DNA from: Amorphophallus konjac
Taxonomy: Eukaryota; Streptophyta; Magnoliopsida; Alismatales; Araceae
DNA: 64,000 bases
Direction of reading: 5' to 3'
Assembly (NCBI GenBank): GCA_022559845.1
Contig: CM040118.1
Span: 159,298,331-159,362,330 of the forward strand
Below, piece by piece: positions 32,270 to 42,673 of this stretch; position 1 is the stretch's first letter, and the number at the start of each line of letters is the position of its first letter. Under the pieces are notes generated by a model. That model made no database searches. It was not told the DNA's origin and saw only the letters and a program-made list of their open reading frames with translations. The position numbers and the translations under genes are program-made.

Positions 32270-34110
32270 TAAACAAAAGGAACAGAATTAAACGATGCAT
32301 CATCTAATTAAACTCAACATAGACGATATTCCGTCTAAAGAACAAAATGACAAAAAAATAAAGTTAGACGATCTATCGTTTAAGTCCCTAGGATAGACGA
32401 ATGGTTAGACGATATATCATCTAAGTAAAAAAGAACATTAGACGATACATCGTTTAAATCAGATAGGATAGATGATGCGAAGAGTAGATCGACGATACAT
32501 CGCCTAACTTAAAAAGAGTTAGACGATACTTCGTCTAAGAAGAAAACATCAAATAATCAGAAATAGACGATAGTGAAGACGACACTGTCTAAAAGAAAAA
32601 GGACAAAAATTCATGATGGACGACACTTCGTTTAAATGAAAAAAGATAAAAATTCATGATAGATGATACTTTGTCTAAATGGAAAATTACAAAAGTTCAT
32701 GATATCCCCCCGAAAGAAAAATTTTAATATGAGAAAGGGATTCACGTAATTGAACGGAAGCCAAGGTATTTACAACTCTTGAAAAGAACAAGGGATATTT
32801 GCATAAGCACATGGCTTTCTTGGAAAATATAAGAGTATGTCAACAAATTGTAGATTTACAAGGCTTCCCCACAAAAAATATAGGACATATCTACAATTCT
32901 TGAACTTTGCAAGGTGTTTCTATAATTATAGGGTTTTTTTGTAATTTTTGATTAATTCAAAAATTACAATACTTTTATCGCCAAGATACATAGAAAACTT
33001 ACATAACAAAACTCCAGACAGGGGTGCAATCGACCCCGGGTAGGTCCTGGGAAACCTATCTTGACTTTGGAAGGCGGGCAATCGGCCCTGGATAGGTACG
33101 GGGAACCTATCCGAAGTCGATTGACCACAACGGAGTGGACGTCGGCCCCGTGTAGGTCCTCTCCAGGTGACCAGGTAGTGAAGGGAGCGGGGGCGGCCCC
33201 TATGCCCCCCCTTCAATTTTTTTTGTTGGTTTTTTGGTGTTTAGCCACGTGGAGAGGAGAAAATGACTCCTCCTTTGTGCTTTCTCTTGCTTCCTTTGCG
33301 CCGTTCGTCGAGGGAAGAAGCCTCCGTCCAACTGGGCCGTCTCGTACGCACGTGCCGAACATTCCGCAGGCGTGAAGAATATCCTTGTTCGATTGTTTCC
33401 TTACTGCGATGTTTTTTTCTTTAACTCCAGACATTCGGCAGGAATTCCCGAAATTCAGAATTTTGCCCGAGATCACGACGATGCTAGCTTTGTGCCATCT
33501 ATTGGTCGTCGTTGAATTGAACCAGTTTAAATTATCTCGATTGTCTCGAGAATATAACACTCGACCAAGGTTCCCGAGGTTCGAAGATGACTCCCCAGGG
33601 TGACGGTGCTAGCTTTGTGCCGTATTCCGACCGTCACCCAACCACCTTAACTTTTATCTCTATTAATTTAAGAAAAATAATAAGCTCAACAACGATACAT
33701 CGTCTAACTGACGTTGTGTTAGACGATACTTCGAAAACGACAAAAAAGCTCAGGATAGATACATCGTCTAACAAAAGATGAGTTAGACGATACTTCATCT
33801 AGAAGAAAAATGACAAAAACAGACATAGACGATACTGAAAATGCGTTAGACGAAACATCGTCTAACTTACGATAGACGATGAGTTCGACGATATTCCGTC
33901 GAAGTGAAAAATGACAAAAATTAAGAAAAACATAACTTCATCTAAGTTAAAAGTATTAAACAATTAGAACTATAGATAGACAAAATATTAGACGATAGTT
34001 CATCTAAGTAAAAAAATGATAAAAACCAGGATAGGCGATGCTTCGTCTAATATGAAAAGTAAATCAGAATGGTTGAACGAACAGGTAGACGATACTTCGT
34101 CTACTTTCAC
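32270..34110. repeat. Array of TTAGACGATACTTCGTCTAA-type palindromes in two blocks
   Basis: About 20 imperfect palindromes are based on TTAGACGA-(4 nt)-TCGTCTAA. They lie in two blocks, about 32270-32690 and 33690-34110, separated by about 1 kb of different sequence. The best copy is 32519-32538. At 34085-34104 the outermost pair is G-C instead of T-A (GTAGACGA/TCGTCTAC), keeping the stem. Two similar blocks at the ends of a 1.8-kb segment suggest the subterminal regions of a non-autonomous DNA element, but I could not define terminal inverted repeats or a target duplication. Confidence 0.7.
33475..33639. repeat. Two hairpins with a common loop and different stems
   Basis: At 33475-33512 arms ACGACGA and TCGTCGT enclose a loop containing GCTAGCTTTGTGCC. 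At 33598-33639 arms GGGTGACGGT and ACCGTCACCC (perfect 10 bp) enclose a loop with the same 14 bases. They lie between the two palindrome blocks. Confidence 0.75.
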
Positions 34111-34699
34111 TAAACGACAAAACTGCGTCACCTTTATATTATCTTTCATTCAAATAAGACGGTATATATTTTACACTTTTGACTTGGTCAAAAGTATCCC
34201 TATTGACAACACTATGCGACAAATTATACAGTAAAACGCCTACACAACACATAAGTAGTATAATGCCATACACGTAAACTATATACATAATCTTACCAAC
34301 ATTCCAAGGCTGATGCCACAGTGTTGAATAGTCAGCTCAACAAGACATTCGCAATAAATGTATAGTATCCATATGGATACTCTTTCATTTCCAAGACGTA
34401 TGAAACACATTTTAAAATCTTCTTGTGCACTACCCAATATCGTAAGATATATTTTATGTGCAAAACTGGCATTACTTATTACACACTTTCCTCACTGGCG
34501 TCTGCATTTTAAATTTGCCTATCTTATCTCACATCCCTACACGGGAAGAATATTTAGCATTATTGCAGGCAAACAGACGGTAACAGCCAGAGGGCAGATT
34601 GTACAAAAGAAGAAATTGGACAAACTGATAGATCTACAAGAGTAGAAAGTCTGATTCACCTACTACCTCAGGTGGAAGCGTAGAAGCCAATTTGATCCG
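34111..34699. other. No gene recognised
   Basis: AT-rich DNA between the palindrome array and the Sirevirus-like LTR. The left part of that LTR may begin here, but no TG start with a matching duplication was found. Confidence 0.4.
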
Positions 34700-35595
34700 T
34701 TGAACGTTGTGACTGGGATCCGACCGTTTAGAGGCTGATATATCTAACAGATACAAGGAAGCCTGGAGTTATAAATATCCTGGACTTGACGAAGAACAAC
34801 ACCATAGTATTCCGACATGCAGAACGATCAACCATCTTCAGCGAACAAAGCGATCTCTGAGCACAAGTTTTCTGCGCATTCAAGTCAAGGAGAGACTTCA
34901 CCGTATTCAAAGCATCATCCCAGAAGTCTCTCTCTGGGAAGCATTGAAGAGGAGGAAACTACGTCTCCACGGCATTCATACCATTCTCCTCCTTTGTCTG
35001 TTTGTGAATTAATTCATTCTTTCTTTGTGCATTATAATTTCCACCATCTGCTCATCTAGGAGCATAACTGTAGAACCTTGTAACTGTCCATCTGACAGTA
35101 CGAAATGCATTTGTTGCTCTAGGGTAACCAGCACTGAGTGTGCTAGGTTGGTTTATTGACACCGTGCAAATCAGCTGGGTGACTAGCTCTTGAAAAGATA
35201 GCAGGTGTGAAACCACCTGAAAAACTAAGTCAATAGGTGTGACTGGTTGGTTTGCTGAGACCTGATTAAAATCAATTGGACTTGTGATTATTGGAAAACC
35301 ACTGGGATAGGATCCGTTGAGCCCTGTTAAGATCAGCTGGGGAGCTGACTCTGGAAAACAACTAGTATAACCTTTGGTTAAAGGTTGGTGAAAATCCCAG
35401 ACAAATTGCAGGGGACTGGACACAAGGAAGCCAATGAGGGCTGACCAAACAAGTATAAAAATCTGGTGTTTTTCTATGGTTTGCTTGCGTTCTAACATTT
35501 ATTTTCGTTGTGTTGCTAAAGTAAATTTTAATATGCTATTATTTTTCATCGGCACACCTATTCACCCCCCTCTAGAGTGTGTCCGGCTACTAACA
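34700..35595 (+). mobile_element. Sirevirus-like (Ty1/copia) LTR, probably solo or truncated
   Basis: The end reads CGGCACACCTATTCACCCCC then CCTCTAGAGTG and finishes CTACTAACA at 35595. The CCTATTCACCCCCCTCTAG phrase marks the LTR ends of plant Sirevirus elements. Upstream are a TATAAATA box near 34770 and phrases such as GGTTAAAGGTTGGTGAAAAT and ACAAGTATAAAAATCTGGTG also usual in that lineage. No TGGTATCAGAGC primer site follows, so there is no adjoining internal region. The 5' boundary is approximate. Confidence 0.65.
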
Positions 35596-38500
35596 ACCTA
35601 TAAAATGAATTGCAGAGAAAAAAGAAATACATCACTAGGTAACAAAATATAAACTTATGCAGTAAACAATAAGCTTCCAAAGTTGGAGACGATGAAAAAA
35701 AGAACACAGCTTCTTTAGTACTATCATCTTCTTCAAGGAACAAAGTTTATCTGCCAAAGAGTAGACTGGAGCACGATACCTATTGAATTTTGCAGAATGT
35801 TTAAGTTAGTTTCACGAACTGTTATTTGTACAAGTAGCCAGATTTGTGAACAGTGAATCAAGAGATTGTCTTTTCATCATCAAACAACCCTATGCCATCG
35901 TCTTTGTACCAGATAGATCATATTCCTTACAATCGGTGGATTGAAAAGTTATTCATCATTGGAAAACAATTTTGCATAAAGAAATGTAAGAATCTTTATC
36001 AAATTGAGTCAGCTAGAGTCCATTGGCATGTTGGCAAGTGTTGCTATGTGATCCAGAAGGTTAAGAAGTTTGGGTAGATGACCAGTGTGTAGATCCTTCT
36101 GCAAAATTTGGTTTATAGATCATTCAGGATTAACATGGACAGGGAATCTTGGGTGGCAGATTGCTACTACTCTTCAAAAAGAGATGGAGGCTTTGCACTT
36201 GTTCTTACATGGGCATCACTGGATTAGTGGATGCAGTTAGCTGGGAGAACTGTGAACATTACTTGACGGTTGTCCTAGTTCTCTGAAAAATTTGATGGCT
36301 AGACCCGGTCCTGCAAGATGTCGCCAGTTAGTCAGCAGAAATGTTCATTGTGTATGTTGTTGTCAAATGCCCATTTTTCTGGGAAATGTGGCAGTCTCCT
36401 ACGTGATTAAAGTGAACATTTTTGTATTGTGGGTGCCTGGGTGGCAAAGCTCATGTCATGCATCATGAATAGGTCAGTGGCACTTGTTCCCGTAGTCTTC
36501 AATAAGATATCCCCACACTCAATGTCTATAATATGAACATTGACTAGAGCAGAAAGAGTTGTGCTTGCCAGGTGACATAATTGAACTACAGGGAGCAACA
36601 ACGCTACAAAGTTAAAAGAAAATAGACTGAACAAAGAAGTCTGATGCAAGGAAGGACCACAAAAGCTCCCAAACAAAGCTGTAAATGAAGAAGTAAACTG
36701 CACCAATGTGATTAGTACATTAAAAAACTCTTAGATGGGTACATGGCATGATAGGCCCAAAAGGAGATGCTAGACTGCAGCAATTCCCTTATCTCCCAAT
36801 TTAAATGTGCCAAGTAGACAAACGGAATATGTGATCAACATATCAAAATAACCCTAATATGTTTATGGTATGCTCAATGCTAACATATGTGTAAAGGAGC
36901 AGGGTAGCAAAAGAGGCCCCAGAATCCTACAAATAGAGCAGTAAACAAAAAGATGTATGGCACTGTTACATAAAAGTAGGATTCACTTATGTTGCCATTG
37001 TTCCCTCTCCTACTCCCTGGGAAAATATGGATGTTAAACTAGAAGATATCACACTCCATCTTGTTCTCATTAATGCTCGCATGCCTGCTCCATGCTTCTA
37101 AGCACCGGTATGAGCAGCATGCTGCATCCCTAAACCCCTACATAGTACAATTATAATGTCATAGTCTGTACGACTCACATCAGAATCTATGGTGATGTCA
37201 GCAGATGTCTCAAGGTGGCTGCTTGGATGCCAAGTGGGTGCTGCTTGGATCCAGAAAGAGGGGTTTTGGACCTACCCCCCCCCCCAAAAAAAAAAAAATA
37301 AAATAAAAATAAAAATTGAAGTGAGCAAGCTTGTTGAGCCGGATTGAAACCCTGGCCAAGTACCCTCTTGTGAGGGTAAAAATGCTCCTATGAATAGGGC
37401 CATGTAACCTACAACTTAAAATAGGATCCTAGCAATCATCAGATCTTCGCACTTAATGGGCATGTGGTCAGTTATCACTTATCCATCGCTTATCTCCCTT
37501 ACTCAACATCACGTATGTTGTTGACTTCGTGGGTAAGAGCAACTTGCAGCTGACAGGCAGCAGCAAAGGGTGACCTGGTGCTGCTTTGAGGTGTCTCTGG
37601 CTAATTGTAGCAACAACAATGGCCTTTAAAGTAAATAATGGTGACTCCAGAGAAAGCAATAGCAAGCTGGACGATCAGAAGTTGGCTCATCTCTAGCAAC
37701 ATAGTAGCTGCCGAAGATGGCAGCAGTGATCTTCAGTGAAGGATGTCTGCATAAAGGAAGCAACAGTGACAATACAATCAGGGCCCTCGGACAACTGCAA
37801 TAGGGAGGATGGTTGTCTTCAATGATGGCAATGGTACACTCTGACAATGGCAGGGACAACAGCAGCTGCAACATCTGACATAGGAGTAGCACTGCAGCAG
37901 AGTGCAACAATCAGCATGTGCCAGAATATCTCAGCAGCATAGCATCAACATAGTTGGAGAAGTGCAAAGATCTCCAAATCTGTAACCAGAAGCTGCAAAA
38001 GACAAAAGCAGAACAACGGTCTGCAACAGTGAAAAGAAGAGAGGTGACATTGCAGTGGCAGTCTCCTTCTGTATGATAGGCACAAATAAATTAAGCAATG
38101 CCATGGATTGCATGATCAGCTGATTCAGATTGGGTTCGACATTCAAAGTCATTGATACGATTTCAATGGAGGAAATTCAATCCCTACTCTATGTCGAGGA
38201 AAAGAATGAGTAAAAATTGTTCAACTTGGTTTAGTTGGAGTTGGTCTAAAATCGGTCAATATCAGCCATTTCTGAGCCGTTCCTGACCCAGATAGGGGCC
38301 TAGCCAACCCGAGGGATCCAATTTCACAATCCTTGAGCATTGGTTGCAAAAAACTCCCAAGCTCAATGTCAGAATGAGGGTAATCCCCAATGATGAAGAG
38401 AAGGGTAGTGAAATTGAGGGTGAGATTGAAAAGCAAGCTGTCTCTAATATCATGTTAGGAACAGAGAGAAGGGCAGAGAGTGAGAATGAAAAGCAACCTG

Positions 38501-38936
38501 TCTCTGATAAGACAGAGGGGGGATCCTCTGCCTCATTGATGAGGATAATTGCCCAATATATTTATACAAGAGTCATCAGTACATCCCTTAGTAAGGTGCG
38601 AGTCAACACACCACCGAATAACACAAAAGCCCGATACACTCAATGTAATGTATGTACAACACCTAAATATACAATTCAGACTACATGGAACCTCAATCCA
38701 CAGACAAGTTACTGAGTTCACGTAATTTCTTAACAAGCTGCCTGTACCCTTTAGGTGGAAGAGTAGCTCACAAATAAGTTGGCAAAAGAGACTCAAACAA
38801 TGCCAATTTGCCATACGAGGCAACAAGTATCTTCTTCGAGCCTGAAAGCACATCCAAACAGAGGAAAACAACTCCTTTTTTAAAAAATTGAAAACAGGAT
38901 CAGGACTGGATCTGTTCAAACTCCAACATACTTATG
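35596..38936. other. No gene recognised over 3.3 kb
   Basis: I see only short open frames and no protein motif. Points noted: an A-rich run at 37280-37312; CAGCAG/GCAACA-rich sequence at 37.5-38.1 kb; a pair of near-identical phrases GAAAAGCAA(G/C)CTGTCTCT at about 38428 and 38488; and a minus-strand TATAAATATATTGGG near 38550 that could be a promoter of a decayed LTR. Part of the kinase gene could be hidden here if its introns are long. Confidence 0.35.
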
Positions 38937-39390
38937 GGGTGTTTGGTTGTAATTTTTTACCTCTTTTTTCTCTCAAAATAAAAATTAAGGAAGAGGAAGA
39001 TACTCAAACACGTTTGGTAAGATCTATCCTATTTTTAGGGAGGAATCTTGTCCAGTGTAAACTTTCCTCAAAATAAAAACAAGTGTCGAGCAATTTTTTT
39101 GTTGAAAGCGCCCAAAGTGACTTGAGACTTCTCGCACGTCTTTCTTCTCCCTGCGTCCCCCATTCCCTCTCCCTCCCCCCTTCCCCCTCCGTCCCGCCGC
39201 AGGCATCCCCCCTTCCCCACCGACCTCTCCCTCCCCTCTTCCGGTGCGCCACAGGCGACCCCCCTTCCCTCTCCCTCCCCCCTTCCCCCTGCATCCCCCC
39301 TTCCCCGCCGGCCTCTCCCTCCCCTCTTCCAGCACCACAGAGGCAGAGGTTGGTGCAGACCATGGCGAGGGCGACACCGGCGATGCCCAT

Positions 39391-39483
39391 GCGGAGGCGT
39401 CGTGGAGAGCATTAATGGCTACCTGAGCAGATTCCTCTGTATTGAACTGGACGAACCCAAAACCCTTGCTCTGCCTGTCGTCC
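39391..39483 (-). pseudogene. Captured fragment of a poly(A)-binding protein gene (RRM piece, inverted)
   Basis: The minus strand reads DRQSKGFGFVQFNTEESAQV then AINALHDA, matching the RNP1 motif (KGFGFVQF) and following helix of the second RRM of plant poly(A)-binding proteins. It is in the opposite direction from the neighbouring PABP piece at 39544, so the fragments were rearranged on capture. It encodes too little to work. Confidence 0.8.
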
Positions 39484-39543
39484 AGTTCGATAGCGTGTGC
39501 ATTTCTGCTTGACGACTCTGTTCTTTAATTTCCGATTGGTTAG

Positions 39544-39895
39544 CGGAGAATGCTCTGAGATTTCTGAATCACACCGCTCTGCGTGGGAAACCCATGCGAA
39601 TCATGTGGTCTAAGAGAGACCCCTTGTCAAGGAAGAGCGGCGTGGCCAATCTCTTTGTTAAGGTTAGTTTTGATTAGGATTATCTCCCTCCCTCCCTCGA
39701 TTTCTTTTCTTTTCTAAACCCTGTTTTATTCTTCATTTTTTCTTGAATCGCCGTGTTATTTCTTTCGTGATTTTGGTGGTGGGAAAACTAAGAATCTTGA
39801 TGCGTCAGTGGATGGAGCCAAACTTGAGGAGATGTTCGGGAAGTACGGCACGGTGTTATCGTGCAAGGTGGCGGCGGAGGACGACAGCAAAGAAC
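39544..39895 (+). pseudogene. Captured fragment of a poly(A)-binding protein gene (end of RRM1 and start of RRM2, with intron)
   Basis: 39544-39661 encodes [20 protein letters not shown] and then [18 protein letters not shown], the end of RRM1. A 131-bp intron (GTTAGT...ACTAAG) follows. 39793-39895 encodes NLDASVDGAKLEEMFGKYGT then VLSCKVAAEDDSKEQR, the start of RRM2. PABPs bind mRNA tails and translation factor eIF4G. The retained intron shows that genomic DNA, not cDNA, was captured. The frame shifts just before the RNP1 motif (near 39900). Confidence 0.85.
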
Positions 39896-40127
39896 AGAGG
39901 TTGGGTTCGTCAAAACCAATTTATGCAAAAATTCCAACCATGACGACAACCCCCAACTGGAGCACGTGCCGCCGGCCCTCCCTCTCCTCTCTCTCCTTCT
40001 GCCCTCCCACCGGAGCTCTAGGCTAGCCGGAGATGGCTTCGGGGCGACCCACGAGATGAGCCTGCAGAAGCTCATATGGGTGGACCGTGAACCATCTCTC
40101 TTGTTTTCTGTCTCTGTGCGCTCGTAG

Positions 40128-40290
40128 TACCTGGGTGATCATGAACAGGGAAACTTGGCGCCTGTCGAAGATACCGGAGCCGGTGAGGGAGAAGCTGAAC
40201 CCCTACCACCTCGACTCGCGAAGGTGATGCCGGCAAGATCGACAAGCTCGACAATGAGACAGCCCAGAGGATCAGATACGGAGTGAGGTG
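40128..40290 (+). pseudogene. Captured fragment of an acyl-ACP thioesterase gene (FatA/FatB family)
   Basis: After a splice-acceptor-like CTCGTAG, the plus strand reads TWVIMNRETWRLSKIPEPV then REKLNPYHLD, and after a shift DAGKIDKLDNETAQRIRYG. The MN-x-x-T-x-RLSK-x-P-x-x-V phrase and the following KLD stretch belong to plastid acyl-ACP thioesterases, which release fatty acids from acyl carrier protein. The piece is about one exon long and frameshifted. FatB is more likely than FatA by wording, but I cannot prove which. Confidence 0.65.
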
Positions 40291-40489
40291 GCGGTGTAGG
40301 GACGTGCTTCTAGGATGTTCAAACTTCCAAGTTGTTATACCAAACAGGTTCACACAAAATTTAAAAATTATGACATTTTTGCCAAACAGATAGTTATCTG
40401 TGTCCGTCAATTTCAAAAATTAAGTTAAAAATTGACATAATATAATCTTTTAGGTAGAAAGAGTTTTTTTTAAGTGCTCCCAAACAACC

Positions 40490-41051
40490 TATTAAATAGT
40501 AGATAAAATCTGGATTAGATTGTGGTGCTCTCCCTGAGAGATGAAAAACCTGGCTTGGCCCATCAGCTCATGTGTATACAAGATATGACAGCCTCAAAAC
40601 CAACAGCAGCTCAAGGAGGACAGTGACATACAAACACAAACGCACACAGTGAAAAGGGGCAACTTAAATGTGGAGCTGTTCAATTTGGAAAAGAAGGAAA
40701 ATCAAAGGTTCCAAAGTGCCAAGTAACTTTAACCCTTGGGGGCTCAATTAAAAGCTGAAAAGGGAAAAAGAAAATGGATAAATGAAGGGTATATAAGTTC
40801 GACCTGTGATTTATGTTCATTTATAAACTGACCTATTCGTGTGACCAGGTCTGGTCTGTCTCAGTAGAGATGAGTCCATATGACTGATGCCAACCTGATT
40901 TATTCGACAGTCCTATTTTCTTTTGACATCAAGAATGAAATGATATTGGGTCCTCATGGCCAAATTTAATCTGATAGGATCAGCCTCTAGTTTAACCCAT
41001 GTTACGAAGTACCAAAATCAGATTGCAAACAAAAATATTTGACTGTTAGTC
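40490..41051. other. No feature recognised
   Basis: AT-rich DNA between the Pack-type element and the hAT-type MITE, with only short frames. Confidence 0.4.
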
Positions 41052-41352
41052 CAGGGTTTGCCGTCTCGACCGACCCGTCCGTCCCGATCATGACTTGGGA
41101 CGGGTCGGGTCGGTCCCGTCTCGGTCCATCTCGTAAAATGTTAAAATAAAAAAGACTCTTTATATATAATATATAAATATAATAATACAACAAAATAAAA
41201 AAAGACTCTTTATATATATAATATATATAAAATAAAATATTAAAATAATGAAACGTCTCGGTCACGACCCACGACTCGGGCGTCCCGCCTACTACCTGGG
41301 TAGGGTCGGGACGTGTGGGTCGGGGCGACCCGGACCGGGACGTCAAACCCTG
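41052..41352. mobile_element. hAT-type MITE, 301 bp, with perfect 8-bp target duplication
   Basis: The element starts CAGGGTTTGCCGTC and ends, read on the minus strand, CAGGGTTTGACGTC. GC-rich, strongly complementary arms of CGGGTCGGG/CCCGACCC phrases flank an AT-rich centre with a repeated AAAGACTCTTTATATATA. TGTTAGTC lies immediately on both sides (41044-41051 and 41353-41360). CAGGG ends and 8-bp duplications are diagnostic of the hAT superfamily. There is no coding capacity, so a hAT transposase elsewhere must have moved it. Confidence 0.92.
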
Positions 41353-41360
41353 TGTTAGTC

Positions 41361-41831
41361 ATATTTGGGTGGACAATCATTAAATAGTGCTAAAAATTCT
41401 AATGTCCATTCAGAATTAGCAGCAGATAGAGGTTCTTTCGAAAAGATTGAGAGTTCCATTGTTAGCTGTTATAAATAAAGTTTTATATATTTCCATCTTT
41501 TCTGGTGCAGCTGATAACTATACTGCTTATTTACAAAGTTACAAACTTATGCATCTATAATTTTAAAAATTAGTAGGGCCATGGTAGAATATCAGAATCT
41601 AGAAAATTTAAGAATAGTATAACCAGGAAAAATACATGAGGGGTAATAGAAAAAAAACAAGGGGAAATGAGCATCCTATTCTGTTGGACAGTCGGGAGCT
41701 ACTTCAAAGGGATCATTTCAAATATTTACGTTGACCAATTGAAGCATATGAGGATGTAATCCACAAGATTAAAATTGCTTGGATAAAGTGGAAAATAGCT
41801 TCTGGTATTTTACTTCAACCAGATTGAAGGG
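41361..41831. other. No feature recognised
   Basis: AT-rich DNA with short frames only. Confidence 0.4.
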
Positions 41832-42673
41832 TGTTGAACCCCACAAAATTTGTGGTATTTTTCTGATATTTTCATAAAATTAGATTGTATTATGTGAGGG
41901 TTAAACGATATAAAATCGTCGCCGTTACATAAATGCCCTTGGGGCTCTATCGGGCAGGGTTATTCACATAAACCCTACGTGTTTCCATGCATGGGAATTT
42001 TATCAAACAGCTTGTAGGCGGCATGAAGCCACATACTTATGTGGTAAACTAGCAACAAAAAAGATTAACCCGACGTCCGTAGCCACAAAAAGGGCAGACA
42101 GAAAGGGTTCCCCAGAAGAAAATCAAACAAAAAACCTCCACGTGCTGCAAACCTGGGCTCCCAGCAATAAAAAATTGCTTGAAAGAGACAGGTCAAGGCT
42201 TTTTATAGGTGTTTGGAGGACGACAAACCCAAAGGGACCCCCCTTCTCCGCCTTTCCCTCTCCCGATCTTGTGCAGGACAGGAGGGACTTCCCTCTAGTT
42301 GCCTCAAGCGCCGGAGGGAGGCCCCTCCGGTTGCGCAATACTGAAGGGAGGCCTTCCGGTTGCGCACGCACCGAAGGGACTCCCTCCGGTTGCGCAAGCA
42401 TCGGAGGGAACCTCCTCCAGTCGTGTGTAGGCGGAGGGGACTCCCTCCATTCCTCTCTCCCTCATAAAAGAAGGGGGGAAGAAAAAGAAAAAAGACCACT
42501 GGAGGGAGATCCGTCCTCCTTACCTCTCTCCTCCACGCAAGCACCGAAGGCACTCTTTCTAGCAATCAATGCACTAAGAAGACCAACAGGAGGTAGGTCC
42601 CTCCACTTCCCACTCCAAACTCCTATAAAAGGAGTGGCCGACCAAAGAAGGAAGGGAACTTGAGGAGAAAAAT
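41832..42673 (+). mobile_element. LTR fragment D, left part, split by chromovirus B
   Basis: The sequence before element B looks like an LTR: a possible start TGTTGAACCCC at 41832, a TATA box (CCTATAAAAGG near 42622), and a short leader ending GAGGAGAAAAAT, where B begins. The text continues in register after B at 59355 (AAAATCCTTGGAGATC). A tandem hairpin block lies at 42311-42425. Both ends of D are uncertain and no coding region was found, so the lineage is open. Confidence 0.45.
42311..42425. repeat. Tandem hairpins joined by GGTTGCGCAnGCA
   Basis: Units of about 36 bp, each a small hairpin followed by CCGGTTGCGCAxGCA. The stems vary: CCGGAGGG/CCCTCCGG (42311-42330), GAAGG/CCTTC (about 42343-42357), CGAAGGGA/TCCCTCCG with one mismatch (about 42372-42388), and CGGAGGGA with CCTCCTCC after it. 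Confidence 0.65.

Larger units (their letters stand above)
38937..40489. mobile_element. Gene-capturing (Pack-type) DNA element with GGGTGTTTGG ends
   Basis: The left end reads GGGTGTTTGGTTGT and the right end, on the minus strand, GGTTGTTTGGGAGC. These are short imperfect terminal inverted repeats, with TAT beside the left end (after one extra G) and TAT beside the right end. Short G-rich ends of the GTGTTTGG type with 3-bp duplications suggest a PIF/Harbinger-like element, but the family is not certain. The interior contains pieces of at least two unrelated host genes (poly(A)-binding protein and acyl-ACP thioesterase) and C-rich filler with CCCCCCTTCCC repeats at 39.17-39.33 kb. Confidence 0.6.
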
